Of a DNA stretch of 64,000 nucleotides, positions 1 to 7,647 are shown in pieces. Positions within the stretch are counted from its first letter, which is position 1. Every line of letters starts with the position of its first letter. The notes below the pieces were generated by a model. That model was given only the letters and a program-made list of their open reading frames with translations, had not been told where the DNA came from and made no database searches. The position numbers and the translations under genes were made by a program. Source of the stretch: Streptomyces caniferus (GTDB lineage: Bacteria; Actinomycetota; Actinomycetes; Streptomycetales; Streptomycetaceae); the NCBI RefSeq assembly GCF_009811555.1, contig NZ_BLIN01000005.1, forward strand, positions 3,791,501 to 3,855,500, given 5' to 3'.

Positions 1-662
1 CGGCCCAGCGGCACCAGCTTCCGGTAGAGCTCGTCCACGGCCCGCTTCGACTCGGCGGGATCGACGCTCGGATCGAGCGCGGCCGGGTTGGTCATCGGGG
101 TGTCCACCGCCCCCGGGCACACCGCGTTGACCCGGATCTTCTTGGCCGCCAGCTCCACCGCGGCCACCCGGGTGAGCCCGAGGACCGCATGCTTGGTCGC
201 GGCATAGGCGCCGACGAAGGCCATGCCCGTCAGGGCCGTGTACGAGGCGGTGTTGACGATCGTGCCGCCGCCCGCCGCCTCGATCTCCGGCGCCACGGTA
301 CGTATCCCGAGGAAGCAGCCGACCTGATTGACCTGCACCACCTGCTGGAACTCCTCCAACGGCGTCGACACCAGCTCGTTGAAGCGGAGGATCCCCGCGT
401 TGTTGACCAGCCCGTCGATCATCCCGAAGGCGTCCTTGGCGGCCACGGCCGCCGCCTGCCAGTCCGCCTCCTTCGTCACATCCAGGTGCACGAAGCGGGC
501 CCGGTCCTCCCCCAGCTCCTGGGCGAGCGCCTCGCCCTGCGCGTCGAGCACATCCCCGAGCACGACCTTCGCGCCCTCCGCGACGAACAGCCGCGCCTCC
601 TGCTCACCCTGCCCGCGCGCCGCACCCGTCACGATGACAACCCGCCCGTCGAGCTTGCCCAT
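1..662 (-). CDS. SDR oxidoreductase, 3-alpha/20-beta-hydroxysteroid dehydrogenase-like (3' end outside window)
   Basis: NAD(P)-dependent short-chain dehydrogenase. The translation from the ATG at 662 shows the cofactor-binding motif GAARGQG near residue 12, NNAG in the middle, and a catalytic Ser followed by YAATK (YxxxK). The opening and motif layout resemble the FabG3 / 20-beta-hydroxysteroid dehydrogenase group, so oxidation of a hydroxyl on a steroid-like or hydroxyacyl substrate is likely; the substrate is inference. The gene is cut by the window edge after about 220 residues of an expected 250-260. It lies 131 bp downstream of the LLM oxidoreductase on the same strand, so both are probably served by the palindrome at 1781-1795. 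Confidence 0.85.
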   Translation of the reverse strand, partial: MGKLDGRVVIVTGAARGQGEQEARLFVAEGAKVVLGDVLDAQGEALAQELGEDRARFVHLDVTKEADWQAAAVAAKDAFGMIDGLVNNAGILRFNELVSTPLEEFQQVVQVNQVGCFLGIRTVAPEIEAAGGGTIVNTASYTALTGMAFVGAYAATKHAVLGLTRVAAVELAAKKIRVNAVCPGAVDTPMTNPAALDPSVDPAESKRAVDELYRKLVPLG

Positions 663-793
663 GCCTGCACTCCTCTGCTGGTGAGTACGTCCTCGCCGCC
701 GCGGTCGTCAGCCGTCCGCCACTCGGCCGCCGGGCCCCGCCCTCCGCGGCTCCGCATCCGCCCGGACGTTGAGCTGCTCAGTCGTCCAGCTGC

Positions 794-1762
794 TCAGTCG
801 TTCAGCAACGGCGCGACATCCGACCCGAACGCCGACATCTGCTCCGTCAGTTCGTCACGGCTGCGACTGCGGAACCGCACCTGGATCTGGTGCACCCCCA
901 TCGCCCCGTACTCCCGCAACGACTCCGCGATCCGCTCCGGCGCCCCGGACAGGGTCCGCCGGCCGGCCTCCCACCCCGGCTCGCCGACGTACAGCGGCTC
1001 GGCGATGGCACCGATCACGGCGGGCTCTTCGACACCGGCCGCCTCGCGCAGCCTGCGCAGCTTCCCGATCTGCGCCGGCAACTCCGCCCGCCGGTCCCCC
1101 TGCGGCAGCCACCCGTCACCGCGCACCGCGGCCCGGCGTACGGCGGCGGGCGAGGAACCGCCCACCCAGATCGGCGGCCGCGGCGTCTGCACGGGCCGCG
1201 GCGCCTGCCCCAGCCCCTCGAACGTGAACCGCTCCCCCGCGAACTCGGGGAACTCCTCGGGCCCCAGCGCCACCTTCAGCGCATCGACCACCTCGTCCAC
1301 CACCGCCCCGCGCCGCTCGAAGTCCACCCCGAGCGCGTCGAACTCCTCCCGCACATGCCCGGCCCCGACCCCGAGGATCAGCCGCCCCCCGGAGAGCCGG
1401 TCCAGCGTCGCGTACTGCTTGGCCGTGACCAGCGGGTGCTTGAGCCCCACCACCGCCACATGGCTGAGCAGCCGCACCCGCTCGGTGACGGCGGCCAGAT
1501 GCGCCAGCGTGGCGACCGGGTCGTACCACACGGTGCTCATCGCCTCGGCCAGCCGCCGCGGAATCGCGATGTGTTCACAGCAGGCGATGTACGCGAACCC
1601 GTGCCGGTCGGCGGCCTGCGCGACGGCCACCAGGTCCCCGGGCCCCGCCCCCGGCTCCCACCCCTCCGCGAACAGCGCGCTCTGCGCCTGCACCGGAAGC
1701 TGCATCCCATACGCCAGCCGCCCCGCACCGGGCCGCCACACCGCCTCGTACGCGCTGTCCAT
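794..1762 (-). CDS. LLM-class F420-dependent oxidoreductase (TIGR03619-like)
   Basis: Luciferase-like TIM-barrel oxidoreductase of 322 residues, in the group that typically uses coenzyme F420. The sequence has the usual LLM features: an opening 'LAYGMQLPVQ', a 'LDRLSGGRLILGVGAG' core, and 'PPIWVGGSS' around residue 190. The start is placed at ATG 1762 because GGGAGG lies directly upstream; a longer reading to 1795 would begin inside the regulatory palindrome. It is probably the first gene of an operon with the SDR downstream. The substrate is unknown; the company of acyl-CoA enzymes under the same palindrome suggests a redox step in the same catabolic route. Confidence 0.82.
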   Translation of the reverse strand: MDSAYEAVWRPGAGRLAYGMQLPVQAQSALFAEGWEPGAGPGDLVAVAQAADRHGFAYIACCEHIAIPRRLAEAMSTVWYDPVATLAHLAAVTERVRLLSHVAVVGLKHPLVTAKQYATLDRLSGGRLILGVGAGHVREEFDALGVDFERRGAVVDEVVDALKVALGPEEFPEFAGERFTFEGLGQAPRPVQTPRPPIWVGGSSPAAVRRAAVRGDGWLPQGDRRAELPAQIGKLRRLREAAGVEEPAVIGAIAEPLYVGEPGWEAGRRTLSGAPERIAESLREYGAMGVHQIQVRFRSRSRDELTEQMSAFGSDVAPLLND

Positions 1763-1780
1763 ACGCCCTCCCGAGCACAT

Positions 1781-1795
1781 CTGACGGTCCGTCAC
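1781..1795. promoter_or_regulatory. CTGACG-N3-CGTCAG palindrome, copy 1
   Basis: CTGACGGTCCGTCAC, 19 bp upstream of the LLM oxidoreductase ATG on the minus strand. The inner 13 bases TGACGGTCCGTCA are a perfect inverted repeat. The remaining DNA at 1763-2045 shows no gene. Probably the operator of the LLM-SDR operon. Confidence 0.75.
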
Positions 1796-2045
1796 CTAAC
1801 GTGCGCGGGACATCGTCGTGCTTGGGAAGCCATCAGGCAAGGGGTACGAGAGGGAGGGGCCGAAGAGCCGGCGCGAGGCGCAGGATCGCGGGGCGTTGAG
1901 GCCACCTGCGCCGAAGGACGTCCACCGGCTCGGGCAGGCCGCCGGCCCGCCCGCGGAGGGCCGCCGACGTACCGCACCTCGTCGGGCGCGCCCTCGGCGA
2001 CTCCACGACCCCGGCGAAGAAAGGGGGCGGCCTACGGCGCGGCCC

Positions 2046-3272
2046 TCACGCCCCCGGCCCCGCCCACAGCCCCTCCCCCGTCAACCCCAGCAGGGAAATC
2101 GCGTTCCCCCGAACGATCTGTTCCACCACGTCCGGTGCCAGGTGGCCCATCTGGGACTCGCCCACCTCGCGCGACTTCGGCCAGGTCGAGTCCGAGTGCG
2201 GGTAGTCCGTCTCGTACAGGACGTTGCCCACGCCGATCGCGTCGAGGTTCTTCAGGCCGAAGGCGTCGTCGAAGAAGCAGCCGTAGACGTGCTCGGCGAA
2301 GAGTTCGGACGGTGGGCGCAGGACCTTGTCGGCGACGCCGCCCCAGCCGCGGTTCTCCTCCCAGACCACGTCCGCGCGTTCGAGGATGTACGGGATCCAG
2401 CCGATCTGCCCCTCGGCGTACATGATTTTCAGGTCGGGAAAGCGGTCGAACTTGCCGCTCATCAGCCAGTCGACCATCGAGAAACAGCAGTTGGCGAAGG
2501 TGATCGTCGAGCCGACGGCGGCCGGGGCGTCGGCGGAGGTCGACGGCATCTTCGACGAGGAGCCGATGTGCATGGCGACGACCGTGCCGGTCTCGTCGCA
2601 GGCGCGCAGGAAGGGGTCCCAGTAGTCGGTGTGGATGCTGGGCAGCCCCAGATGGGGCGGGATCTCGCTGAAGCAGACCGCCCGCACGCCGCGGGCCGCG
2701 TTGCGCCGCACCTCCGCGGCGGCCAGCTCCGCGTCCCACAGGGGGACGAGGGTCAGCGGGATCAGCCGGCCCTGCGCCTGCGGGCCGCACCACTCCTCCA
2801 CCATCCAGTCGTTGTACGCACGCACCCCCAGCAGTCCCAGTTCGCGGTCCTTCGCCTCTGTGAAGGTCTGGCCGCAGAAGCGGGGGAAGGTGGGGAAGCA
2901 GAGAGCGGACTGGACGTGGTTGACGTCCATGTCGGCCAGCCGTTCGGGGACGCTGAAGGAGCCGGGGCGCATCTGTTCGTAGGTGATGCCCTCGAGCTTG
3001 ATGTCGTCGCGGGAGCAACCGACGGCGGTGTCGAGGCGGGTCAGCGGCCGGCGCAGATCTTCGTAGACCCACCAGTCGGCTATCGGCCCGTCCTCTCCGG
3101 CGTCGCCCATCGTCGGGGCGAATCTGCCTCCCACGAAGGTCATCTCCCGCACCGGCGCCCGCACGATGCGCGGGCCGATGTCGCGGTACTTCGACGGGAG
3201 CCGGTCCCGCCAGACATGAGGGGGCTCCACCGTGTGGTCGTCCACCGAGATGATCTTCGGGAAGGTCTCCAT
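2046..3272 (-). CDS. Amidohydrolase (PF04909-like metal-dependent hydrolase)
   Basis: A 408-residue amidohydrolase-2 type TIM-barrel protein, the family of decarboxylases and hydrolases related to ACMSD. The N-terminus carries the VDDH motif typical of the actinobacterial subgroup, with MHIGSSSK in the middle and YETDYPHSDS near residue 350, the usual His/Asp metal ligand regions. The open frame runs another 590 bp upstream, but similarity to the family begins at the ATG at 3272. There a promoter fits a leaderless message: CTGACG, 17 bp, TACCGT, 7 bp, ATG. The -35 element is the left half of the palindrome at 3294-3308. It probably performs a hydrolytic or decarboxylating step in the same catabolic route; the substrate is unknown. 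Confidence 0.82.
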   Translation of the reverse strand: METFPKIISVDDHTVEPPHVWRDRLPSKYRDIGPRIVRAPVREMTFVGGRFAPTMGDAGEDGPIADWWVYEDLRRPLTRLDTAVGCSRDDIKLEGITYEQMRPGSFSVPERLADMDVNHVQSALCFPTFPRFCGQTFTEAKDRELGLLGVRAYNDWMVEEWCGPQAQGRLIPLTLVPLWDAELAAAEVRRNAARGVRAVCFSEIPPHLGLPSIHTDYWDPFLRACDETGTVVAMHIGSSSKMPSTSADAPAAVGSTITFANCCFSMVDWLMSGKFDRFPDLKIMYAEGQIGWIPYILERADVVWEENRGWGGVADKVLRPPSELFAEHVYGCFFDDAFGLKNLDAIGVGNVLYETDYPHSDSTWPKSREVGESQMGHLAPDVVEQIVRGNAISLLGLTGEGLWAGPGA

Positions 3273-3628
3273 GCCGGATACGGTAGCGCTGATCTGACGA
3301 TCCGTCAGCAATCGCGGAACCCTGTCGGAGAGCGTCGAGGACGACTGACGTGAAGTCAGTGGCGTCGAGGGACGGGGTGGGTGAGAGTGGAACGGCGCGC
3401 AGGGGGCATTCGGGGCGCGCAGGGGGCAACTACCGCCATGGGGCGCACTGAATCGGAGCTGCGCCGCCTTCTCGTACGCCGGCGCATACACCTCCTGATC
3501 GCCCGAGGAGGCTTTGTGGATGCTCCGGACCCCTACTGACGGAAGACGCTGCAACAAGGCAGACTGACCGTTGCGCACGGTGAACCGATGCGAACGGTAC
3601 GAACTGATGGCACAGGGCAGGTGGACAC
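3273..3628. other. Intergenic region between amidohydrolase and afsR
   Basis: 356 bp separating divergent genes. It contains the leaderless promoter and palindrome of the amidohydrolase (3272-3308) and the upstream region of afsR. Long open frames crossing it have no recognisable protein features and look like read-through of high-GC sequence. Confidence 0.5.
3294..3308. promoter_or_regulatory. CTGACG-N3-CGTCAG palindrome, copy 2, overlapping -35 of amidohydrolase
   Basis: CTGACGATCCGTCAG, both 6-bp arms perfect. On the minus strand its left arm CTGACG sits exactly 17 bp before TACCGT, which ends 7 bp before the amidohydrolase ATG. A bound repressor would cover the -35 box. Confidence 0.8.
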
Positions 3629-6571
3629 ATGGACGACAGTCCGGGGCAGGGGCGGGAGCGGCTCCGCTTCTCCGTGCTCGGTCCCGTGCGGGCCTGGCGT
3701 GGTGACAAGCCGCTGGCGGCGGGCTCCCCGCAACAGCGTGCGTTGCTCGCCGCACTGCTGCTGCGCGGCGGGCGCACCGCCACCGCACCCGAGCTCGTCG
3801 ACGCCCTGTGGGGCGACGAGCCGCCGCACGCCGCGCTCGCCGCGCTGCGCACGTACGCCTCACGGCTCCGCAAGGCGCTGGGGGACGACGCCGACGCCTT
3901 GGTCAGCGAGTCCGGCGGCTATGCGCTCCGGTCGGTGGACGGGCGCCCGCTGGACCTCGACCACGACCGTGCCGAGCAGTACGCGGCCGAGGCCGAAAAG
4001 GCCAAGGCCGCCGGCGACCGCGGCCGCGCCCGCGAACTCCTCGACGCCGCATTGGCGCAGTGGGAGGGCGAACCGCTGGCCGGCCTCGCCGGCCCGTACG
4101 TCGACACCCAGCGCACACGTCTCGACGAGTGGCGCCTGACCCTGCTGGAAACCCGCCTCGAACTCGGCCTGGAAGTGGGCTGCCACGCCGAGGCGGTCTC
4201 CGAACTGACCGCCCTCACCGCCGCCCACCCGCTGCGCGAGCGGCTGCGCGAACTCCTCATGCTGGCGCTCTACCGCAGCGGACGACAGGCCGAGGCGCTC
4301 GCCGTCTACGCCGACACTCGCCAGCTGCTCGACGAGGAGCTGGGCGTCGATCCCCGTGCCTCGCTCTCCGATCTCCAGCAGCGGATCCTCCGGGCGGACC
4401 CGGACCTCGACGCACCCGTCCTCGTCGGCTTCGACGCGGATCCCGCCGGCCCCGCCGTGGTGCGGCCGCAGCAACTGCCCGCCACCGTGGCGGACTTCAC
4501 CGGACGCGCCGCCTTCGTCGCCGAGCTCGGCGATCAGCTCGCCACCGCCGAGGGCAGCGTCATGGCCGTCTCGGCCCTCACCGGCATCGGCGGCGTCGGG
4601 AAGACCACCCTCGCCGTCCATGTCGCGCACGCCGCCCGCGAACACTTCCCCGACGGACAGCTCTACGTCGACCTGCAGGGCGCGGGCCACACCCCGTCCC
4701 AGCCGGAGGCCGTCCTCGGAGCCTTCCTGCGCGCCCTGGGCACTCCGGACGCCTCCATCCCCGACGGTCTGGCGGAACGCTCGGCCCTCTACCGCTCCAC
4801 CCTCGCCGGCCGGCGCGTGCTGGCGCTCCTGGACAACGCCCGGGACGCTTCCCAGGTCCGCCCGCTCCTGCCCGGCACGGAAGGCAGCGCCGCGCTGATC
4901 ACCAGCCGTGCGCGCATGAACGACCTGGCGGGCGCGCACCTCATCGACCTCGACGTGATGAGCCCGGAGGAAGCGCTCTCCCTCTTCACCCGCATCGTCG
5001 GCGAGGAGCGCGTCACCTCGGAGCGGAAGGCCGCCATGGCCGTCGTCGGGGCCTGCGGCTTCCTGCCGCTGGCCATCCGGATCGCCGCCTCGCGGCTGGC
5101 CGCCCGGCGTACGTGGACGGTGTCCATCCTGGCGCGCAAGCTCGCCGACGAGCGCCGCCGCCTGGACGAGCTCCGGGCCGGCGATCTCGCCGTCAAGGCC
5201 ACCTTCGAACTGGGTTACGGCCAGCTGGAACCCCAGCAGGCACGCGCCTTCCGCCTGCTCGGCCTGGCCGACGGGCCCGACATCTCGCTCGCGGCGGCGG
5301 CAGCCATGCTCGATCTGGACCTCGACGACGCCGAGGAGCTGCTGGAGTCCCTCGTGGACACCTCCCTGCTGGAGTCCGCGGCACCGGGGCGCTACCGCTT
5401 CCACGACCTGGTGCGGCTGTACGCACGCGCCTGCGCCGAACGCGATGAGCACCCCCCGTCCGAGCGGGACGCGGCACTGTCGCGACTGCTGGACTTCTAC
5501 TCGGCAACGGCCGCCAACATGTACGTCCTCGAACGCCCCGGCGACCGGCTCGTCGACCACATGGAGGCCACCGCTTTCCCGGGCCTGGAGTTCACCGGCC
5601 GCACGACCGCCCTGGAGTGGCTGTTCAGCGAGGCCGGATGCCTGCTGGCCTGCGCGCGCCAGTGCGAGGGCCCCACGACGCTGCGGCGCGCCGCCGACCT
5701 GCTGCTGCTCACCAAGGACCTGGCCGAGTCCGGCGCCGATGCGCTCCAGTACGAGCAGGCCGGCGTCTCCTTGCTGGCCGCCGCCCAGGAAGCCGGGGAG
5801 CAGCATGCGCAGGCGAGGGTCCACACCGCGCTCGCCTATGCCCGTACGCTCTCGGGCCGGCTGAACGACGCGGACGAGAACGCCAAGTCCGCCATGCTGC
5901 TCGGCCTCGCCGCCGAAGACCCCTTCTCTTCGTCCTACGCCCCCAACGACCGCGGGATCATCGCCAACGCCCAGCGTCGGCACAACGACGCGGAGGCCTA
6001 TCTGGGGCAGGCCCTGACGGCCTTCCGCAGCGACGGCAACCGCAGTTCCGAGGCCAGCGCGCTGTGCAACCTCTCCCGGGTCCATCTGGACACCGGCCGG
6101 GTGGCCAGCGCGATAGAGCTGGCGGAGGAAGGGATCGCCATCTACCGCGAGTTGGGCGCCACGCGACGGCTCGCCAACGGCATGTACGCCCTGGCTCTGG
6201 CCTACACCCAGGACAACCGGCTGGACGAGGCGGCCGGGCAACTCTCCGCCGCACTGGCCATTTTCCAGGACAGCCGCCAGCGGTTCTGGGAGGGCATGAC
6301 CAACTTCCGGATGGCCGAGGTCGACCTCGCGGCGCGGCGGCCGGCCGCCGCCGCCAACCACGCCGAACAGGCGCTGGCCGCCCTGCGCGGCATCGGTGGC
6401 GAGTCCCGGCGGGCCAGCGCCCTCACCACGCTCGGGCGGGCCCTCAGCGAGATCGGGCACACCGGCCGCGCACGCGTGTGCTGGCAGGAAGCGCTCACCA
6501 TCTTCGAGCGTCTCGGACTACCGGAAAGTGCCGTTGTCCAGCAGCTTTTGACTCCCGCTGTGGTCGCGTAG
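3629..6571 (+). CDS. afsR: AfsR-type SARP-NB-ARC-TPR global regulator
   Basis: A 980-residue STAND-type transcriptional regulator. The N-terminal winged-helix SARP DNA-binding domain (about residues 14-100) is followed by a bacterial transcriptional activation domain (about 105-255). The NB-ARC ATPase has Walker A GIGGVGKTT at about 319-327 and a Walker-B-like VLALLDN stretch. The C-terminal third is TPR-rich. Length and text agree closely with what I recall of S. coelicolor AfsR (993 residues), which is phosphorylated by AfsK and activates afsS. Here an AfsS-like gene follows 212 bp downstream on the same strand, supporting orthology. A ribosome site GCAGGTGG lies before ATG 3629. No CTGACG palindrome directly precedes it, so it seems not to belong to the catabolic regulon around it. 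Confidence 0.92.
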   Translation: MDDSPGQGRERLRFSVLGPVRAWRGDKPLAAGSPQQRALLAALLLRGGRTATAPELVDALWGDEPPHAALAALRTYASRLRKALGDDADALVSESGGYALRSVDGRPLDLDHDRAEQYAAEAEKAKAAGDRGRARELLDAALAQWEGEPLAGLAGPYVDTQRTRLDEWRLTLLETRLELGLEVGCHAEAVSELTALTAAHPLRERLRELLMLALYRSGRQAEALAVYADTRQLLDEELGVDPRASLSDLQQRILRADPDLDAPVLVGFDADPAGPAVVRPQQLPATVADFTGRAAFVAELGDQLATAEGSVMAVSALTGIGGVGKTTLAVHVAHAAREHFPDGQLYVDLQGAGHTPSQPEAVLGAFLRALGTPDASIPDGLAERSALYRSTLAGRRVLALLDNARDASQVRPLLPGTEGSAALITSRARMNDLAGAHLIDLDVMSPEEALSLFTRIVGEERVTSERKAAMAVVGACGFLPLAIRIAASRLAARRTWTVSILARKLADERRRLDELRAGDLAVKATFELGYGQLEPQQARAFRLLGLADGPDISLAAAAAMLDLDLDDAEELLESLVDTSLLESAAPGRYRFHDLVRLYARACAERDEHPPSERDAALSRLLDFYSATAANMYVLERPGDRLVDHMEATAFPGLEFTGRTTALEWLFSEAGCLLACARQCEGPTTLRRAADLLLLTKDLAESGADALQYEQAGVSLLAAAQEAGEQHAQARVHTALAYARTLSGRLNDADENAKSAMLLGLAAEDPFSSSYAPNDRGIIANAQRRHNDAEAYLGQALTAFRSDGNRSSEASALCNLSRVHLDTGRVASAIELAEEGIAIYRELGATRRLANGMYALALAYTQDNRLDEAAGQLSAALAIFQDSRQRFWEGMTNFRMAEVDLAARRPAAAANHAEQALAALRGIGGESRRASALTTLGRALSEIGHTGRARVCWQEALTIFERLGLPESAVVQQLLTPAVVA

Positions 6572-6783
6572 GGGCGTCGCCGCGCCCCAGCAGCAGACGT
6601 TTATCGATCGTTCATCGGCGAGGTCCACTCTCTTCTTAACCGAACCGCCGCCTCGGGGGGCAAGCGGCTCGGGGACCAGGTCGCCGCCGTTAAAGTGAGC
6701 GACCGCGCCGCGCCCGTCCGGAGGCCCTCGGGGGAGTCGCCGGGCGGGCGGGGCACAAAGCGCCCACACAGGAGTTGATCGTC
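6572..6783 (+). promoter_or_regulatory. afsS upstream region (probable AfsR/PhoP target)
   Basis: Non-coding 212 bp between afsR and the AfsS-like gene. It contains GTTCATC at 6610 followed by GGTCCAC about 12 bp on, loosely resembling the direct-repeat GTTCACC units bound by PhoP and AfsR upstream of afsS in S. coelicolor. No hexamers were convincing enough to call a promoter. The site is inferred from the known AfsR-afsS relationship rather than from a clear motif. Confidence 0.3.
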
Positions 6784-7086
6784 ATGAGCACCGAGAAGCA
6801 GACTCAGGGTCCGAGGGATCGGGACATTGTCAAGCCCCTCGACAGCCATCAGCCGGTCCTCGGAACGGATCGCACGCCCCAGGTGCCGTCGCGGGGGGAT
6901 CGCGACGTCATCAAGCCCAATGACAGCCACCAGCCCATTGCCGGTAACGGCGTCAACGCCACCGTCGACGACAGCCACCAGCCGGGCCCCGGCCAGGGCG
7001 TCGCGCCGAAGGGCGGCAGCCGGCCCGCTGCCGGTGAGGGCATTCTGCCGATGGACAGTCACCAGCCCATCGGCAAGCCCAACTAG
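6784..7086 (+). CDS. afsS: AfsS-like small regulatory protein with four DSHQP repeats
   Basis: A 100-residue protein without signal peptide or membrane segment. It contains four spaced copies of a Pro/Asp-x-DSHQP unit (KPLDSHQP, KPNDSHQP, TVDDSHQP, LPMDSHQP), the D-x-H-x-P repeat type that defines AfsS, the 63-residue product activated by AfsR. This version is longer than the S. coelicolor one and has an extra repeat. The start is ATG 6784, nine bases after AGGAG; the in-frame TTG at 6775 abuts that AGGAG and is unlikely. It lies directly downstream of afsR, and a strong hairpin terminator follows at 7124. It probably transmits AfsR output to secondary metabolism; how AfsS acts is not known from sequence. 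Confidence 0.82.
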   Translation: MSTEKQTQGPRDRDIVKPLDSHQPVLGTDRTPQVPSRGDRDVIKPNDSHQPIAGNGVNATVDDSHQPGPGQGVAPKGGSRPAAGEGILPMDSHQPIGKPN

Positions 7087-7123
7087 CACCACCTGAGCCA
7101 ACGGGGGAACAGTTCGGGGGATT

Positions 7124-7183
7124 GCAGGGGCCGGTGTCCATGGCTCGGAGGGGAAGCCATCGACACCGGTCCCTGCGGCTTTT
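7124..7183 (+). terminator. Rho-independent terminator after afsS
   Basis: GCAGGGGCCGGTGTC at 7124-7138 pairs with GACACCGGTCCCTGC at 7162-7176, with one G-U. An inner ATGGCT/AGCCAT stem and a 9-nt loop complete the hairpin, followed by TTTT at 7180-7183. Confidence 0.85.
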
Positions 7184-7290
7184 GTGCTCGGGCGCTGCCG
7201 CCGGTCGGCGAGAAGCCAGAACACCTGACCGCATTTGCCGCTATTTTGACGACACGAGCGACAAGCTCCGTCCTCTCTACAGGAGTTGAT

Positions 7291-7485
7291 ATGACCTCCA
7301 TGAAGAAGACCCTCGCCGTCGGCGCGCTCACCCTCGCGGCGTTCGGCGCCGCCGCCGCGCCCGCCCTTGCCGACAACCATGCGCCCGTCCCGCCGCATGC
7401 CTTGGTGGCTCCGGACAACCACGCACCGGTGATACCGATGGACAACCATGCACCGGTGGCACCTCTCGACAGCCACACTCCCTGA
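7291..7485 (+). CDS. Secreted AfsS-like repeat peptide (DNHAP repeats after signal peptide)
   Basis: A 64-residue protein. Residues 1 to about 27 form a classical signal peptide: MTSMKK, a hydrophobic Ala/Leu stretch, then ALA before the mature chain. The mature part of under 40 residues consists of three DNHAP units and a final DSHTP separated by short Val/Pro spacers, the same D-x-H-x-P repeat as in AfsS. The start ATG 7291 is set by AGGAG five bases upstream; the sequence ACAGGAGTTGAT before it is identical to that before the afsS-like gene at 6784, so the two look like relatives. An exported AfsS-type repeat is unexpected because AfsS is regarded as cytoplasmic. It may be a cell-surface or metal-binding peptide; the function is unknown. 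Confidence 0.75.
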   Translation: MTSMKKTLAVGALTLAAFGAAAAPALADNHAPVPPHALVAPDNHAPVIPMDNHAPVAPLDSHTP

Positions 7486-7585
7486 CCCAGCCGGTCGGGC
7501 TCGCCCCATGGCTCCCGGCCGACGCTCCTGACCCGGCGTGGACCGGCCGGGAGCAGAATTCGCCGCCAAGGGGCCTCTGCACACA

Positions 7586-7602
7586 TCTGACGCAGCGTCA
7601 GA
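7586..7602. promoter_or_regulatory. CTGACG-N3-CGTCAG palindrome, copy 3
   Basis: TCTGACGCAGCGTCAGA, the best copy: seven-base arms, perfect. A possible -10 TACAGT lies at 7612-7617, 19 bp after CTGACG, so the palindrome would overlap the -35 of the acyl-CoA ligase at 7648. Confidence 0.82.
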
Positions 7603-7647
7603 TGCTGGTGCTACAGTCGCGCCACCCGCGACCCGCGAGGAGGCGCC

